Origin: Talaromyces rugulosus
Taxonomy: Eukaryota > Ascomycota > Eurotiomycetes > Eurotiales > Trichocomaceae
Direction of reading: 5' to 3'
Length of the DNA: 64,000 bases
NCBI RefSeq assembly: GCF_013368755.1
Contig: NC_049564.1
Location: forward strand, 3,666,001 to 3,730,000
Shown: piece by piece, positions 1 to 11,659 of the stretch
How the letters are laid out: each line of letters begins with the position of its first letter
Numbering within the stretch: the stretch's first letter is position 1
Position numbers and translations under genes: made by a program
The notes under the pieces: generated by a model
Told to the model about the DNA's origin: nothing
The model's input: the letters and a program-made list of their open reading frames with translations, nothing else
Databases searched by the model: none

Positions 1-70
1 ATTAAATAAATGACAATAATATGATGAGACTTTTCTATTGACTACACAAAGCTCAGTACGCGTTAAAAAG

Positions 71-2215
71 TTACTCCGTCTCTTGCGAAGTAAACTCTGG
101 GAGCCGCTTCTGCACATCCTGCCACGTCTCCTCTCCATCCACAACCGACTTGACCGCCGCCAGAATCTCGTCTTCGCTCGCGCGTACCTGCTTCGTAGAG
201 TCGCGGTCGCGTAGCGTGAATGTGTTGTCCTTGACCGACTGGAAGTCGATTGTGATGCCAAAGGGGGTGCCGAGCTCGTCGTTGCGCGAGTAGCGCTTGC
301 CAATGCTGCTTGACGAGTCGTCGACCTTGTTAGAAATACCAGCGCGGCGGAGTTTCTGGCCCAGTCTTTTGATGAATGGGGTGAATGAGTCGTGGTTGGA
401 AAGGGGGACCAGGAGCACCTTTGTGGGTGCAATCACGGGAGGGAAAGAAAGGACCTGTTAGGATGATTAGATCATGTAGTAGATAAAAAGAAGACAATGA
501 CTTACACCACGAGCTTCATCTCCATCCCGGTGCCAGTAAGAGTGCTCAAACAGACTGTAGAGAATTCGTCCAATACCAAAGGATGGCTCAATCACATTCG
601 GCGTGTATTCACGAATGTGCTCAACCTTGGACCGCTTCTCAATAGCAATGAGATCCTTGTCCAGCTCCACCTTGCCATTTTCAACACCCTCAACATCAAT
701 CTCGATCTTGCCGTCCTTGGCCAAGTCGAGGGAGAGTTTCTCGCGAAGGTCTTCCGAAAGGGCGTTGATGGCGAGCTCTACCTTCTTGGCGTCTTTCTTG
801 AAGCGAGGGCCGAACTTGGACTTTGCAATGTCGACGTCCCACTCCTCAAACTTCCTAGGCTCAGCGAGAGCTTCACGCACAAACAGCGGAGCACCGGTCT
901 TTTCCTTGTGCACAGTCAAGTCGTATGCGCTGCGGTCAGCACATCCAACACATTCAACCCAGCCGTAACTAGACTGAAGCTCGGCATCCCAGCAGTCAGC
1001 AGCATAGTGCGCCATTTCGTTGGCCATGTGTTGACGGAATCGAAGCTTTTTAGGGTCAATTCCGATCTTGAGCAGGAATTGTTGAATGCGGGCGAGGAAG
1101 TAGCCGAGGGTTTCGTTGTCCACCAGACGAGTAGACACGGCCTGACCGACGGTCACGCGTTCAGTCAGCGTGCTGCCGGAAAGCTGGACTTCTCGGTTCA
1201 GCAGCGACAGTTCAACGTCCTTGATCTCGTCGAACCGAGGGTGTTTCTTGCCGCCATCAGGGTCGACATAGTGTTCAATCTCAGCCATCAGGAACTCTCT
1301 CACACGCAATAGTCCGGCACGAGGCGAGATTTCATTGCGGAAGGATTTGCCAATCGACGCAGATGCAAAGGGCATTTGGTTCTGGTTGAAGTCAAGCAAT
1401 TTCTGGAAAGCAAGGAACTGGCCCTGGGCGGTCTCTGGTCTGAGGTAGCCTAGCAAGTTGCTGCTGGGTCCAATGGATGTCTGGAACATCAGGTTGAAAG
1501 CCACGGGAGGGTTGAGAGGACCGCCGGTGGTGGGATTGCGAATTTCATACTTGGTGATCAGCTCGGCCAGTCCATCACCATCGTAGTTGTCGATTTTGGC
1601 CAGAATCTCCTCGTACTCTTGCACGACGGCATCGTCCAGCTTGACGAGCTTGACATCCTTGACCTTCTTTTTCTTCTTCTTCGCATCTTCCTCCTCGTTC
1701 ACCACGACCTTCTCGCCGCGCGCCTGTTTGTCTGCGTTGAGACGAGCTTCAAGCACAGCCTCGACCAGGTGGTCTGCTCGGAAAATCTCGCCTGTCTTGG
1801 GGTCCTTGCACATCCAATCCGCAAATTTCTCGACATGGCCACTAGTCTGGAGCACCTCGTGCGGCGTCAGCATAGTCGTGTCGACCTCGAGCATGTCTTC
1901 CTCTAGGACGAAATGCTTGCGCCAGGCATCGACAATGTTTGCCTGCAGCGCGCAACCGGGCGGACCATAATCAAAGAGACCAGCAACGCCGTTGTACGCT
2001 TCAAATGATGGGAAATAAAAGGCTCGTCGGCGGAGCATCGACTCAAGGACGGAGCGGTCGACGACCTGATCGGCCCTGGTCGTTAGGGACGCCATGTTGG
2101 GTTTGTTCGCAGTCTTGCCAGCTTTGGGAGCGAGGCTCGAATAGGGGCAACTTCTAGTGTTATTATAGCTGCGAAGGGTGCGTGACAGCAGGCGACTAAG
2201 CGGACGGTGAGTCAT
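71..2215 (-). CDS. GRS1: Glycyl-tRNA synthetase, cytosolic and probably mitochondrial
   Basis: Class II aminoacyl-tRNA synthetase that charges tRNA-Gly with glycine. Exons are 506-2215 and 71-454 (51-nt intron, GTAAG donor, TAACAG acceptor), giving 697 aa. The protein shows FPSFEAYNG and LFDYGPPG near the start, a Lys-rich insert (KKKKKK), RPETAQGQF, SFRNEISPR (motif 2), and FGIGRILY (motif 3). The anticodon-binding part, containing VLLVPLSN, lies in the second exon. The first 40 residues are rich in Arg, Ser and Leu with no acidic residue, like a mitochondrial presequence. A second Met (codon 41, position 2095) begins the usual cytosolic form, so one gene probably serves both compartments. 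It is divergent from RPF1 across about 460 bp. The family assignment is secure; dual targeting is inferred. Confidence 0.96.
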
Positions 2216-2678
2216 TCACCACAATTGGACAAGGGTTGGTTTTGGCGGGGTTGAGGGGGACGAGAAATTCTATACACTGGTGAGTCGGAATGACAGGTAC
2301 GAACGAAAAATACAGTACCAGAATGCGTGGTTTGTGGGCAAGATGTGTAATGGCTGGTTGTTTGTTACCCACATTGTGGTATTTAATCGGAGAAACCATC
2401 TTCCGATATAGAACTGAACATAGTCCTGCAAGCTATGGTTTAGTTATGGATTATTGAGCAAATGGAATATATGATTAGAAAAATTGCGTTTTAAATCATT
2501 TAGATTCATAATTCCTACATAAAACTCAAGTCTTGTACGCCACAAGTTCATGCCAAACAGCTGGCCAACCAGCCAATCAGAAGCCGCGCTGATAAGATTT
2601 CAATCTCCAACTTTTTTTTTTTTGGGCTGCTCACTACGACAACCATCCACCAAACCAGCGCACGCGCACACATTCAAA
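2216..2678. promoter_or_regulatory. Shared GRS1/RPF1 divergent promoter region
   Basis: This 463-bp gap separates two divergently transcribed translation/ribosome genes and must hold both promoters. It is AT-rich in the middle and has a CCAAT word near 2570. A short open frame at 2196-2399 lies on the GRS1 side and is probably leader sequence. No strong TATA box stands out. Confidence 0.5.
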
Positions 2679-3988
2679 ATGCCGATCAAAAATAAACAGG
2701 TCCGAAAACTGCAAAACATCAAGCGCAAACGCGCCGAAAATGCATCCAGACACGAATTGCGCCATGAGCGGAGGAAACAGGAAGTCAGAGACCCAAGTCT
2801 GAAACGAGAGCGTCTTGCTCGCTCTGTGCCGCTTACGCTGGATGTAAGTCATTTCTCTTGAAGCATTAAAAGAAATTAGTTGAATTCATTTGTTTACTTT
2901 TCGTACAGAGAAAACGAACGTGGGACGACGTAGGCAGCGATGATGAGAATCTGCTCGGTATGAGTGTTGATGTCGAGCGACTCAAAAGACAGCGCCAGGA
3001 AGAAGAGGCCGCCGAGGCCGATGCTGGAAAAGAAGATGGCTCGGACGACCAAGAAAATGGCGAAAATAATGACGACGAAGACGACGACGTGGACAGCATG
3101 ATCATGACCGACTCAGACAACGATTCAGACAACGACGACGAAGAGAGCACAAAGCCCGAGAAAAGAAGAAAAAAGTCAATTCCAACAGCCACAGAGCGCG
3201 CCACTTCTCCTACGCAGTCTACCAAATCCACCAACCTCAGCCTGGCGCCCGAGGTCCTGGCAGCCAAATTCCCGTCGTTGTTCGCCAACGAAGTGACAAA
3301 CCCCAAGATATTGATCACGACCGCGCCCAATTCCACATTGCACCACGAAGGCAAACTGCTCACGTCGCTTTTCCCCAACAGCGTGTACATCCGCAGAACG
3401 AGACATCGACACGCACATGTATTTTCTGTCAAGGAGATTTGCAAGTTTGCGTCAAATCGAAACTACACTGCCGTCGTCATTGTGAACGAGGACCAAAAGA
3501 AAATTTCCGGGTTGGATATCGTTCATCTCCCCATTGGGCCAATGTTTCATTTCTCAATTTCAAACTGGATCGAGGGCAAGAAACTGCCTGGGCATGGTTC
3601 GGCCTCGGAGGCTTACCCGGAGCTGATTCTCAACAACTTCCGAAGCCCGCTAGGTATCTTGACAGCACACCTATTCAAAAGCCTGTGGCCCACACAGCCC
3701 GAGCTGGTTGGCCGACAAGTCGTCACCATCCACAACCAGCGAGACTATTGCTTCGTCCGACGACACCGGTATATTTTCCGGGAAAAGCGGGAGACAGAAA
3801 AGCCCGTAGTCGGAGCCGACGGCAACGAAATCAAGGGCGCTGAGGGGATCAAAACGGGTCTTCAGGAACTGGGACCTCGCATGACTTTGAAGCTTCGACG
3901 TGTTGACAAGGGGATTCAGCGCTCTAGTGGCCAGGAATGGGAATGGAAGGGGCAGATGGAGAAGACGAGAACCAAGTTTCAGCTGTGA
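2679..3988 (+). CDS. RPF1: Ribosome production factor 1, Brix-domain protein
   Basis: Nucleolar assembly factor for the 60S subunit, needed for 27S pre-rRNA processing in the family. Exons are 2679-2843 and 2909-3988 (donor GTAAGT, acceptor TACAG, phase 0), encoding 414 aa. The N-terminus (MPIKNKQVRKLQ) and a long acidic Asp/Glu stretch (about residues 80-130) precede the Brix domain, which starts around PKILITTAPN. RRTRHRHAH, FHFSISN, and the C-terminal GPRMTLKLRRVDKG match the sigma70-like motif of this family. The start is the ATG immediately before the conserved MPIKNK sequence; an open frame upstream of it is not needed. It is convergent with the methyltransferase gene, with only 159 bp between stop codons. 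Confidence 0.95.
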
Positions 3989-4147
3989 TTTTGTCGAATT
4001 CATATACATATTTAGAGCGATAGTCAATATGAAGTAATTCAAGCATTATCTGATTCATAGCAGGTGTATCCAACATTCATTACAAATTCATTATCATCAT
4101 TCATAACTACATGTCTGACCCGGGTATTTTTTTTGTAGAAAAATAAA

Positions 4148-5381
4148 TCATATACCGCTAGGTCCAGACGAATCCAAATTCATCCCATCAAGAAGCGCCT
4201 CGAGCTTCTTCTGATGCCTCAACCGATGCGGAGCATGCGACATTGGCTTCCTCCCCGTCACAAACCTGACCGAGACCGTCGCACCTTTTGATGCAGCCAC
4301 CTCGAACTTGACCTTTTCGCAGATATCTCGAACGTTGGATGCAGTCCAGTTACCCGTTGCCGTGAGCGGTCGCAGACAGTGAGCTTCGAGGCCCTCGAGG
4401 AACGCAATCAGCATCATCTTGCCCAATGTGCTTTGGCGAGGGTCGTTGTTGGGCCATGTGCCGAGGGGTACGGTAATATCGTAGTTGCGCACATCAATAA
4501 ATCCAGATGCTGTCAGTAATGAGGGCTGTAGATGGCAGCGGGGGGTGCCATCTATAGCGTTATCGATAGTGGTAGCGCTTTTCATCGCCGAGGCCAAGAT
4601 GTTGTAATACGAATTAGGATCCAGATCTGGGAAAACGATAGCATCGAGGTCCGGCTCCGACTCGACCACTTCAATGTACCCGCCAGCCCGCAGGTTTTTG
4701 AACGACTGCTGGTAGACGGTCTCCCAATTGCGTAACGCGCCAGACAAGCCCCGGAAATGGATCAGTTCAAATGGTTCCTGATACGACCATTCGGCCGCCT
4801 CGGCGTCGTCCAGCTGGAAATGAACATTGGGGAGACCGAGCACGGCAGGACCGGCGTCAAAGACGCTGATATCAGTTGCAATGACCTGAGCATCCGGATA
4901 CTTTTCGCCCATTTCAACGGCCCAGTCCCCAGGGCCCGTGCCAATATCAAGAATCCGACAGGGACGGCCTTGCGGAACCGGGGCTTTGGTGAGTTCGCCG
5001 TCCAACAGCATGAGAAAGACCTGGTGGATGATGTTCAGCCGGGTTTGCTCGGCGTCATCGTTGGGCATGAAATAGCTGTCGTTGCAGTATCTCCGTCCGT
5101 TTTCGTAGACAGCCTGGACCGCGAGCTGGGATCTGGTTGATGTTCTGTAAAAATAAAAAAAGTTGAGCGTTAGAATGATTTCTCAGACATGGAGCACTTA
5201 AGCAGAAGAAATAGGGTTCTTGCATTGAATATGACCCGTCGTCGTCTTCGTCTGCTACTTCTGCGTCTCCGCTCGCCTGTGACACCGAGTCCAAGTCATG
5301 CTGGTCCTCCTCGTCTACCTCGATGTTTTGCGTGAGACGGTCATGCCCGAGTTCTGCGTGTGCCTTGGACGATTGGACCAT
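4148..5381 (-). CDS. LaeA-like SAM-dependent methyltransferase
   Basis: Putative class I methyltransferase of the fungal LaeA-like family, several of whose members affect secondary metabolism and development. My model joins 5224-5381 to 4148-5144, giving 384 aa. YENGRRY before the domain and MPNDDAEQ after it are the family hallmark. Motif I is ILDIGTGPGDWA (Asp-x-Gly-x-Gly-x-Gly), followed by VIATDIS and a C-terminal GRKP. The N-terminus is acidic and disordered. No GT donor restores the frame at the exon junction. The best solution is a GC donor (GCAAGA at 5223) with acceptor TTTACAG at 5146-5145 (79-nt intron, phase 2), reading through as SYS-I-TSTRS. The substrate is unknown and no biosynthetic genes are adjacent. 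The first exon is the less certain part. Confidence 0.85.
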
Positions 5382-6883
5382 GGCCGGTCCGGCCGGTATT
5401 CAATTCACTTTATAAAAGTATTTCAATTTAAAGAAAATAAAAAAAATAAAAAAGGAAGAAAAAGTCAGGCTTTGACGAATGCCATTTCCTTGGGCCGTAA
5501 TTTGGAAAAGGGCGAACAGTCGGAAGACACGGAGTTGCTCGCTGGCAAGACCATCGACAGAATCGAATAAAGAAGTATTTCGATAGAAAACAAGAGACCC
5601 ATCCAAGCCACGGACACGTGTAAGCGAATAGTCCTAGGTTCTAACACGAAAGAATTGTGCGGAGAATTGAAGCCCCACGAGTATTACACGGTGGTACGGG
5701 ATGTGAGTAGCTGGGTTTTCCTGGCCGGCGCCGGCCAATCACTTTTCATTTAGGCCATCAAGAGGAGTTCGTTTGCTGGGCCTGCTCAAAACTCAAAAGT
5801 TACCAGGGAACAAGTAGCCTAGTTAACTAGTCACCAGAGTTGCGAGACTGATGTGTCGCCGCGTCCCCGATTAGGAAGGAATTGACAGCGCCGGCAAGCC
5901 CTAAGCGGGGCGAGCTCTGGGAGAATATCGTCTATCATTTCAGCGAATATTAATATTTACTGGTGTAGTTCACATGTTATCGTGGATCAAGTGCGGCCCC
6001 TTTAAATTAAGTGGCTGAAAGCGACTATCAGATTTATGCAGGTTGTAATAATAATACTACATTATGCTACGTTCCAGGATTCCGGCCCATTGATTCCACC
6101 AGCATGGAACCAATCTGACTACTCGAGTGCGGCAAATTTCCGACCTGCAGCCAGCATTATTAATATAACAATAAAACGAGTCAATCAATTCAGCTGCACG
6201 AGTTCTTTAGCTGCTGTTGCTAGTCCGTAAAGTGCGGGGTCGAGTCAGCCGGCTTGAATAATAATGAACAACCAACCCACGAAACAAACACTATTCAACC
6301 CTTTTTCTCGTATTCAATATTATTTACTTCCGAAAACACAGACGCTATATATGCAAGAGCGGAACACAAAAAATAGGTTCTCACGCTAGAACCTGTCTCG
6401 TTCTCTATGCAATGCTTATAGTCCAGCGCAGTGACACGTCGATAGAACCTGTATATTAATATTGCATGCAAAGCTACCCTACCCATGCTGCCGGAATTTG
6501 TGGATATACTACTGCACTATTCATCTAGTAGTATTCTGTGTCCAGTCATGATGATCCACTTGCTGACTCGGTCAGTTGCTCGCCTTGCCTAGTCCTGAGT
6601 CACTGCAGCATCTTTACGTAGTTATTGCAAGTGTTGGGTGTTGGGCACAAGAGCAGATTGGAGCCTTTGCACAGAACATGCCAAAAGAATAAACTAGAAT
6701 AGTCAACAAAAACAAACAAAATAATACTTGTATACATGTATACAATATATAGAGTGTTAAGCTGACTAGCCAATCAGTACAGCCGCTCTCGTCTTGGCGC
6801 CAACAACAAATTCTGTAAACAAATCCATCAACCTCTTACACTTTTAGTGTTAAAATCAACAACCACTCCTTAAAACAAAAGTA
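5382..6883. other. Intergenic region, methyltransferase to PTH1
   Basis: About 1.5 kb between divergent genes. It contains an A-rich stretch near 5425-5460, a GCCGGCGCCGGC palindrome near 5725, and AT-rich runs with TATA-like words close to PTH1 (6728-6752). Open frames are short and show no protein-like composition. I see no gene. Confidence 0.5.
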
Positions 6884-7693
6884 ATGTCCTCAGTCCCTCT
6901 CTACCGCTGCCCGCGACGCTTTCTCTTCATCGCCTCTATCGGAAACCCAGCACCATACACCGGCACGCGGCACAGCGCCGGCCATGTCCTGCTCGATGCG
7001 TTGCAGGCGCCTCTGCAAGAGCGCATCGGGCTGACCAGCAATGATACTGGGAATAATAGCAAGTCCATTTTTTACACAATGTGGAAATCTCCCGCGCTCA
7101 TGAATGTGTCGGGTCCACCGGTGCTGCGCCAGTTTAAGAATTGGTTTGCCAATCGGCAGCAGGTTTTTGATACTATTTTTGCACCTGCGTCAAGACCTGT
7201 ATCAACACCACCAGCACCTGCACCTGCGCCAGCAGCGTCAGAAACAGAAACAGAAACAGAAGCTGAAATTCAAACGAAAAGACTCTTCAAGGGCAGCAAC
7301 CTCACCCCGATCGACGTCTCCACGCGCGAGCTGACACGCTTCCGGCCCACGCTTGTCATCCTGCACGACGAGCTGGAAGCCGCTCCGGGCAAAGTCAAGG
7401 TGCGCATGGGCGGGCCTGAGCAGTCGAGTCTGCGTGGGCATCGCGGGTTGATTAGTATCATTGACAGTTTTCGGGGTGCGCGGCTGTTAACCCCGAAGCG
7501 AGAAGGTCCGGCGGGTGTGTCGGTGTTGAGGATTGGGATTGGGATTGGCAGGCCTGTTAGTAGAGAGCGTGATGCAGTGTCGGATTATGTCCTGGGAAAG
7601 TTGAGCCCCAGGGATTTGGAGGCGATGCAGCGCGCGGTTCCCGAGGTAGTGGATTTGCTGGTCAAGGAGATGTATCGAGAGGGGGATGACTGA
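6884..7693 (+). CDS. PTH1: Peptidyl-tRNA hydrolase, Pth1 family
   Basis: Releases tRNA from prematurely dropped peptidyl-tRNA by cleaving the ester bond. It is a single-exon gene of 269 aa. Family landmarks are GNPAPYTGTRH near the N-terminus (Asn21 and catalytic His30), LMNVSG (Asn74), LHDELE (Asp162), and GHRGL (His186). Between the N74 and D162 segments is a low-complexity Pro/Ala plus Glu/Thr insert (about 101-131) not usual for the 190-aa bacterial enzyme. The residue after the GH pair is Arg187 where bacterial enzymes have Asn (GHNGL), and the TRHN Asn is Ser31. The first 15 residues (basic, aromatic) could direct it to mitochondria, but this is weak. It is convergent with RVS161, 200 bp apart. 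Confidence 0.93.
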   Translation: MSSVPLYRCPRRFLFIASIGNPAPYTGTRHSAGHVLLDALQAPLQERIGLTSNDTGNNSKSIFYTMWKSPALMNVSGPPVLRQFKNWFANRQQVFDTIFAPASRPVSTPPAPAPAPAASETETETEAEIQTKRLFKGSNLTPIDVSTRELTRFRPTLVILHDELEAAPGKVKVRMGGPEQSSLRGHRGLISIIDSFRGARLLTPKREGPAGVSVLRIGIGIGRPVSRERDAVSDYVLGKLSPRDLEAMQRAVPEVVDLLVKEMYREGDD

Positions 7694-7893
7694 TTATTAT
7701 TTGTTTCGAATTTGCAATGTAAAATATTTTTGATAGATTGATACCCAGTGCCTTGTACTGACTACCTCTAGACATGACTGTCTAGGCTGTATTATAAGCA
7801 TAAAATACTACTTCTTCCAAACAGACATAAGTCATTAAACATATAAATATAGACAATTAAAATGTAGAAAACACCAAAGGCTGAAAAAAAGGA

Positions 7894-8989
7894 CTAGACA
7901 GTCCCCGCAATGCTCAAATCCCGAATCTCCTCCAACACCTGCTCAACCCTGTTATCCAGTTCGCCATTGGCATATTGATCTCTCGTATCCGCATCCAAAT
8001 ACTGCTGCACCTGCGCCATGCGCGAGTACGCCTCTGCACAAAACCGCAGCTGAATCTTGACAAGGGCCTCAAAACTGGGATCCAAGTATGGCACACGCAG
8101 GTCGATGAGCTGCGGCAGCTCGGTGAAGAGCTGTTCGTTGAGCTGCTCGTATGCCTGCTTGGCCATTTCGGTTTCGCGTTCGGCGCGCGGTAGTTTGGTG
8201 GCGTCCTTGTCTGGTTTTTCGACGAGGCGTTTGACCTTGGCGCGCATCGAGTCGTAGTCGAGGAGTTTGTGGTTGCGTTTTTTGATGCATTCGTTGATGT
8301 CGGGGAAGTAGGCACAGAACCGGGAGATGGGGTCGAGAACGGTGGTTCTATGAACGTTAGTTTGGAAACAAACAAAAATAAAACAAAAGGGGATATACCG
8401 ATAAGGTCCGTCCAGAGCTTTGATCGTCTCGGCGTCCAGGTCCTCGACGGCCTGCTTATAACTCCGACTCACGCCGTCTCTGGTCCCGGCGTCACCGTAA
8501 AAGGCGTCGATCGTTTCCGCGATTCTCATTTGAGATGCAGTCATTGCTGGGGACAGTTAATATCTAACCAACCTGACCCAAGCTTGCAAAGTTGTAACCC
8601 ACCTCGCAGCGAATCAAGATAACCCTTGGCCTCCTTCTGTAGCCGAGTCACGGCCGTCTCCATTGTTCTATAGCGTCTTTTTTCCCACCCGTCAGCTCGC
8701 TATATTTTTTTTTCTATAAAGCAACGCAACCCAAATCCATACCTCTCTTCAATCTCATAGTCTCGGTCACTGGTTTTCTCGACATGGCCTGTTTGTTTTA
8801 TTTAGTAAACTCCCTCCTCGCAAACCGCGGGGTAAGACGAACCCGTTTTCATCATCACCTGCGTCGTCGCACGGTTGACATTTTTCTTGAAGCCTGCATT
8901 TTGGAACACACCAAAGTCAGTCATGTACTCCTCTAGAATAATCCGTAAGAGGTAGAAGTTGTGCAGCAGTACATACCGGACCACGACAT
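7894..8989 (-). CDS. RVS161: N-BAR domain protein Rvs161/Hob3
   Basis: Amphiphysin-like BAR protein that binds and curves membranes in endocytosis and actin organisation, usually as a dimer with Rvs167. Six exons are 8977-8989, 8843-8893, 8743-8788, 8603-8667, 8399-8546 and 7894-8347, giving 258 aa. It starts MSWSGFKK, the conserved amphipathic helix, followed by a DRDYEIEER segment and LQKEAKGYLDSLR. It ends at the BAR C-terminus with no SH3 domain, as expected for Rvs161 rather than Rvs167. All junctions have GT-AG borders and keep phase. The first coding exon is only 13 nt and its ATG is set by the MSWSG hallmark. The protein length is close to the yeast homologue. Confidence 0.95.
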
Positions 8990-10059
8990 GGCGGCGGGGG
9001 AATAATAGACGATATGAATCTCAAAAGTAACAGTACTTTGTTTACCGGAGCTGTCCGGAAATAAATCAGATGAAACAAAGCTGTTCTCAAGTCTGGTCAC
9101 GTGTAAGTAAACCACACTGATCAAGTGAAAAAGCGTAGCACACTTTGTTTTGGTGTAGCTAGGTGGTGGTTGTAGTTGTCAAAGAAACAGGTCAGTCAAG
9201 TTCGATGTGACGATCGATGCCTTACGGGCCGGGGCTGGTGTGGCTGAGCTGCGAGTCAGCTGGGCCCGTGGCTGTGCCAAGATTACATACCAGGAATTAC
9301 GTCATCCCGAACGCATCAGATCATTTATTAAATCAGGTGAATAGACAACAATAATATGTAGAAAAAATTTAAAAAATTTGGATTCAATACGATATAGCAG
9401 CCAAATACTGACTGATAAATACGTAGAACATCATCAACGAAAAGCACCCCGCGTCAAAAAATGCTGTCATGGTATCATCAGTCGAGAGTGCATACATAGC
9501 TCACCAATGCCACCGACGCCAGAACAGTAGAAAAGAAATAACATGTAATGTCACATGCATATGCAAAGAAATCAAAATAGCATAAAAAAGCTTGGCTGAA
9601 AACCAGTTATTGCGAACAGCCTAGCAAAACTGTGGTTGTAACACGAATAAAACTTAATGCAGAAAAAAAGAGAACAAAAATCAAGTTGCGCCTGGATACA
9701 ATACACCCAGAAAAGAAAAGGTCATCATTGTTCGTTTCGCTTGAAGAGGAAATGGACATGAGGAAAGATACAGAGAAATGTGCAAGGAGAAAAAGAAGAA
9801 AAAGAAACACCGCATCGAACTGGCCGATCAAGTGTGCAGTAAAAAAGAAAGAAGAAAAAAGACCTCCTGTCTAAATGGGGTATTGGGTCTAATGCCCTTG
9901 AATAAATGACATATAACCTGACAGTGCTAGCCTCCCACCCAGAGAATAATCATACTTGGATCATTCTCGACAAATCCCGCCCTCCGATTCTTTTCTCATC
10001 TAGAGGAATAACCAGGAACCGTGGAAGGAAGAATAGCAGACACGGCAAGGAAGAAGGTA
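8990..10059. other. Intergenic region, RVS161 promoter and kinase 3' end
   Basis: About 1.07 kb between the RVS161 start and the stop of the HAL4-type kinase, both on the minus strand. It is AT-rich, with purine-rich tracts at 9655-9850. One plus-strand open frame (9632-9874) is made almost wholly of Lys/Glu/Arg codons from this tract and is not a convincing gene. The part next to 10060 is probably the kinase 3' UTR. Confidence 0.5.
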
Positions 10060-11659
10060 TCAGTAGCCTTCTTCGCCAGCCTTGCACAATTTAATCTCGC
10101 GAACCCATTCCGACTTCAACACCTGCGAGGCAGTGATACGTCGGCCGGGGTTCGGATCGAGAATGGAATAGATGACGTTGCGGCAGCGAGCCTAGGACAT
10201 GTTAGCTTTGTCGTATTATATTAGATAGTGCAGGATAACTCACCCGATGCAACGTCTCAATAGGCGCGTACCCATCCTCGTCTCGTCGACCTTCGAGGTA
10301 GCGCTCATAAAACTCGTCTTCGTCCTTGCGGGCCACCCGCCACAGGTGTCGCCCGGTTCTCATAGCCATGTAGATCACACCGGTAGCCCAGATATCAACT
10401 GCCCGTGGATCGAATTCCTTGTCGGTGTACTCCTCAGGCGCGATGTACGGAGCTGAGCCACACAAGCCAGCCGTCATGTGTGCTTCCTTTTCCCACGCCA
10501 TTCGGAAGCATTCGCCATTGCCGAAGTCGGTGATTTTCAGCGCTCCGTGAGTAGTCAGGAGAAGATTTTCTGGCTTCAAATCACGGTGGGCAACGCCCAT
10601 CTCGTGCATGTACTCAACACCCCGCATTAGTTGTTTGAAAAAGCAGTCTGCTTCGTTGACTTCAAGTTTGCCGGCAGTCAGCACGAGCGTGTACAGGTCG
10701 CCTCCCGCACAGTATTCCATCACTTCGCAATAGTCGCCCTTGGCGTCTTGTAAAAGATCTAGGGTGTGGATAACATTGGGGTGGCGTAACGACGACGAGA
10801 TACAAAATTCGGATGTGAGTCGCTTTTGGTATTTTTTCGATGTCTCTTGGGGACGGCGTCGGAATTCTTTGACGGCATACAGCTGTTCCATGCGAGAGTC
10901 CTTTGGGTTGACCTTGTGCGAAATGCGAACAATACCAAAGGCTCCGCGGCCGACAATCTCCTGGCATTTGCCGTACTTGTCGACTAACGTGGCCGTCGCA
11001 TTGGGGCCTCCCTTTTTGTCCTGCGCCAGTTTGTCGCGTTCGTTTTTCAGTTGATCGACCCAGCTCGAAACCAGCGACAACTGCTGGTCGTCGACGTGGT
11101 CCTCTTTCTTTTTGCCGGCGCCCAGCATGTCTCGTAGTAGGCCGGTGAGTTTTTCCTGTCGTTTGGTGCCCTTGAGGTGGTGTTTGTGAAGGCCGTCGAT
11201 AAGTTCATAGCGCTTGTGGACGGTGGGCGCTTCCTTTTCTTTGCCGCGGCCCTTGACGAGCCCATCGGCAGGCTTTTCGCTCAATGACGCCTGGCGAGAG
11301 GGCGTCTGAGGCACGGCCGAGCGCACAGTGCCGTTAAGAGAGGGTTTTGGTCCATCTGAACTCGACTCAGAACCTGTATCTCGAAATCCTCCTCCGTCCG
11401 AGTCCTTGGGCGAGGCAGTGGAGGCGGGTTTCCGCTCGCTGAACATGCGGGTGATGCGATGGGCCATGGAGGGTTTCGCGGATTTTCCCTGCAAGGGAGG
11501 TGTAGGGAGGACATCGCCGTTGGCGGGCAGCGACGAGCGAATGTCCTCGAGAGCGCGGGTCATCTGCTGCTCTCCATGGCTCTGGTCGAAGGAGGTGGTG
11601 GACGGCGCTTTGGAGGAAACGGTGGAGGAAGGGCCGGGCGAGCCTGGCGGAGGAGTCAT
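10060..11659 (-). CDS. Serine/threonine kinase, HAL4/SAT4-like
   Basis: Protein kinase of the fungal Hal4/Hal5 (Sat4) group, which in yeast stabilises plasma-membrane potassium and nutrient transporters. Exons are 10244-11659 and 10060-10191 (donor GTGAGT, acceptor CCTAG, phase 0), giving 515 aa. A disordered, Ser/Pro-rich N-terminus (about 1-145) and a basic linker precede the kinase domain. Visible motifs are the glycine loop GRGAFGIV (237-244), YAVKEF with Lys264, HRDLKPEN (Asp360), DFG (378-380), and APYIAPEE. The short last exon supplies the end of the domain (RRITASQVLKSEWV). The assignment to the group rests on motif spacing and the long N-terminus. A large upstream gap (2.6 kb) suggests a long leader. 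Confidence 0.9.

Noticed and set aside
497..1312. 271-codon plus-strand frame antisense to glycyl-tRNA synthetase
   Set aside because: A shadow frame of a highly conserved gene on the other strand; codon bias of the real gene keeps it open.
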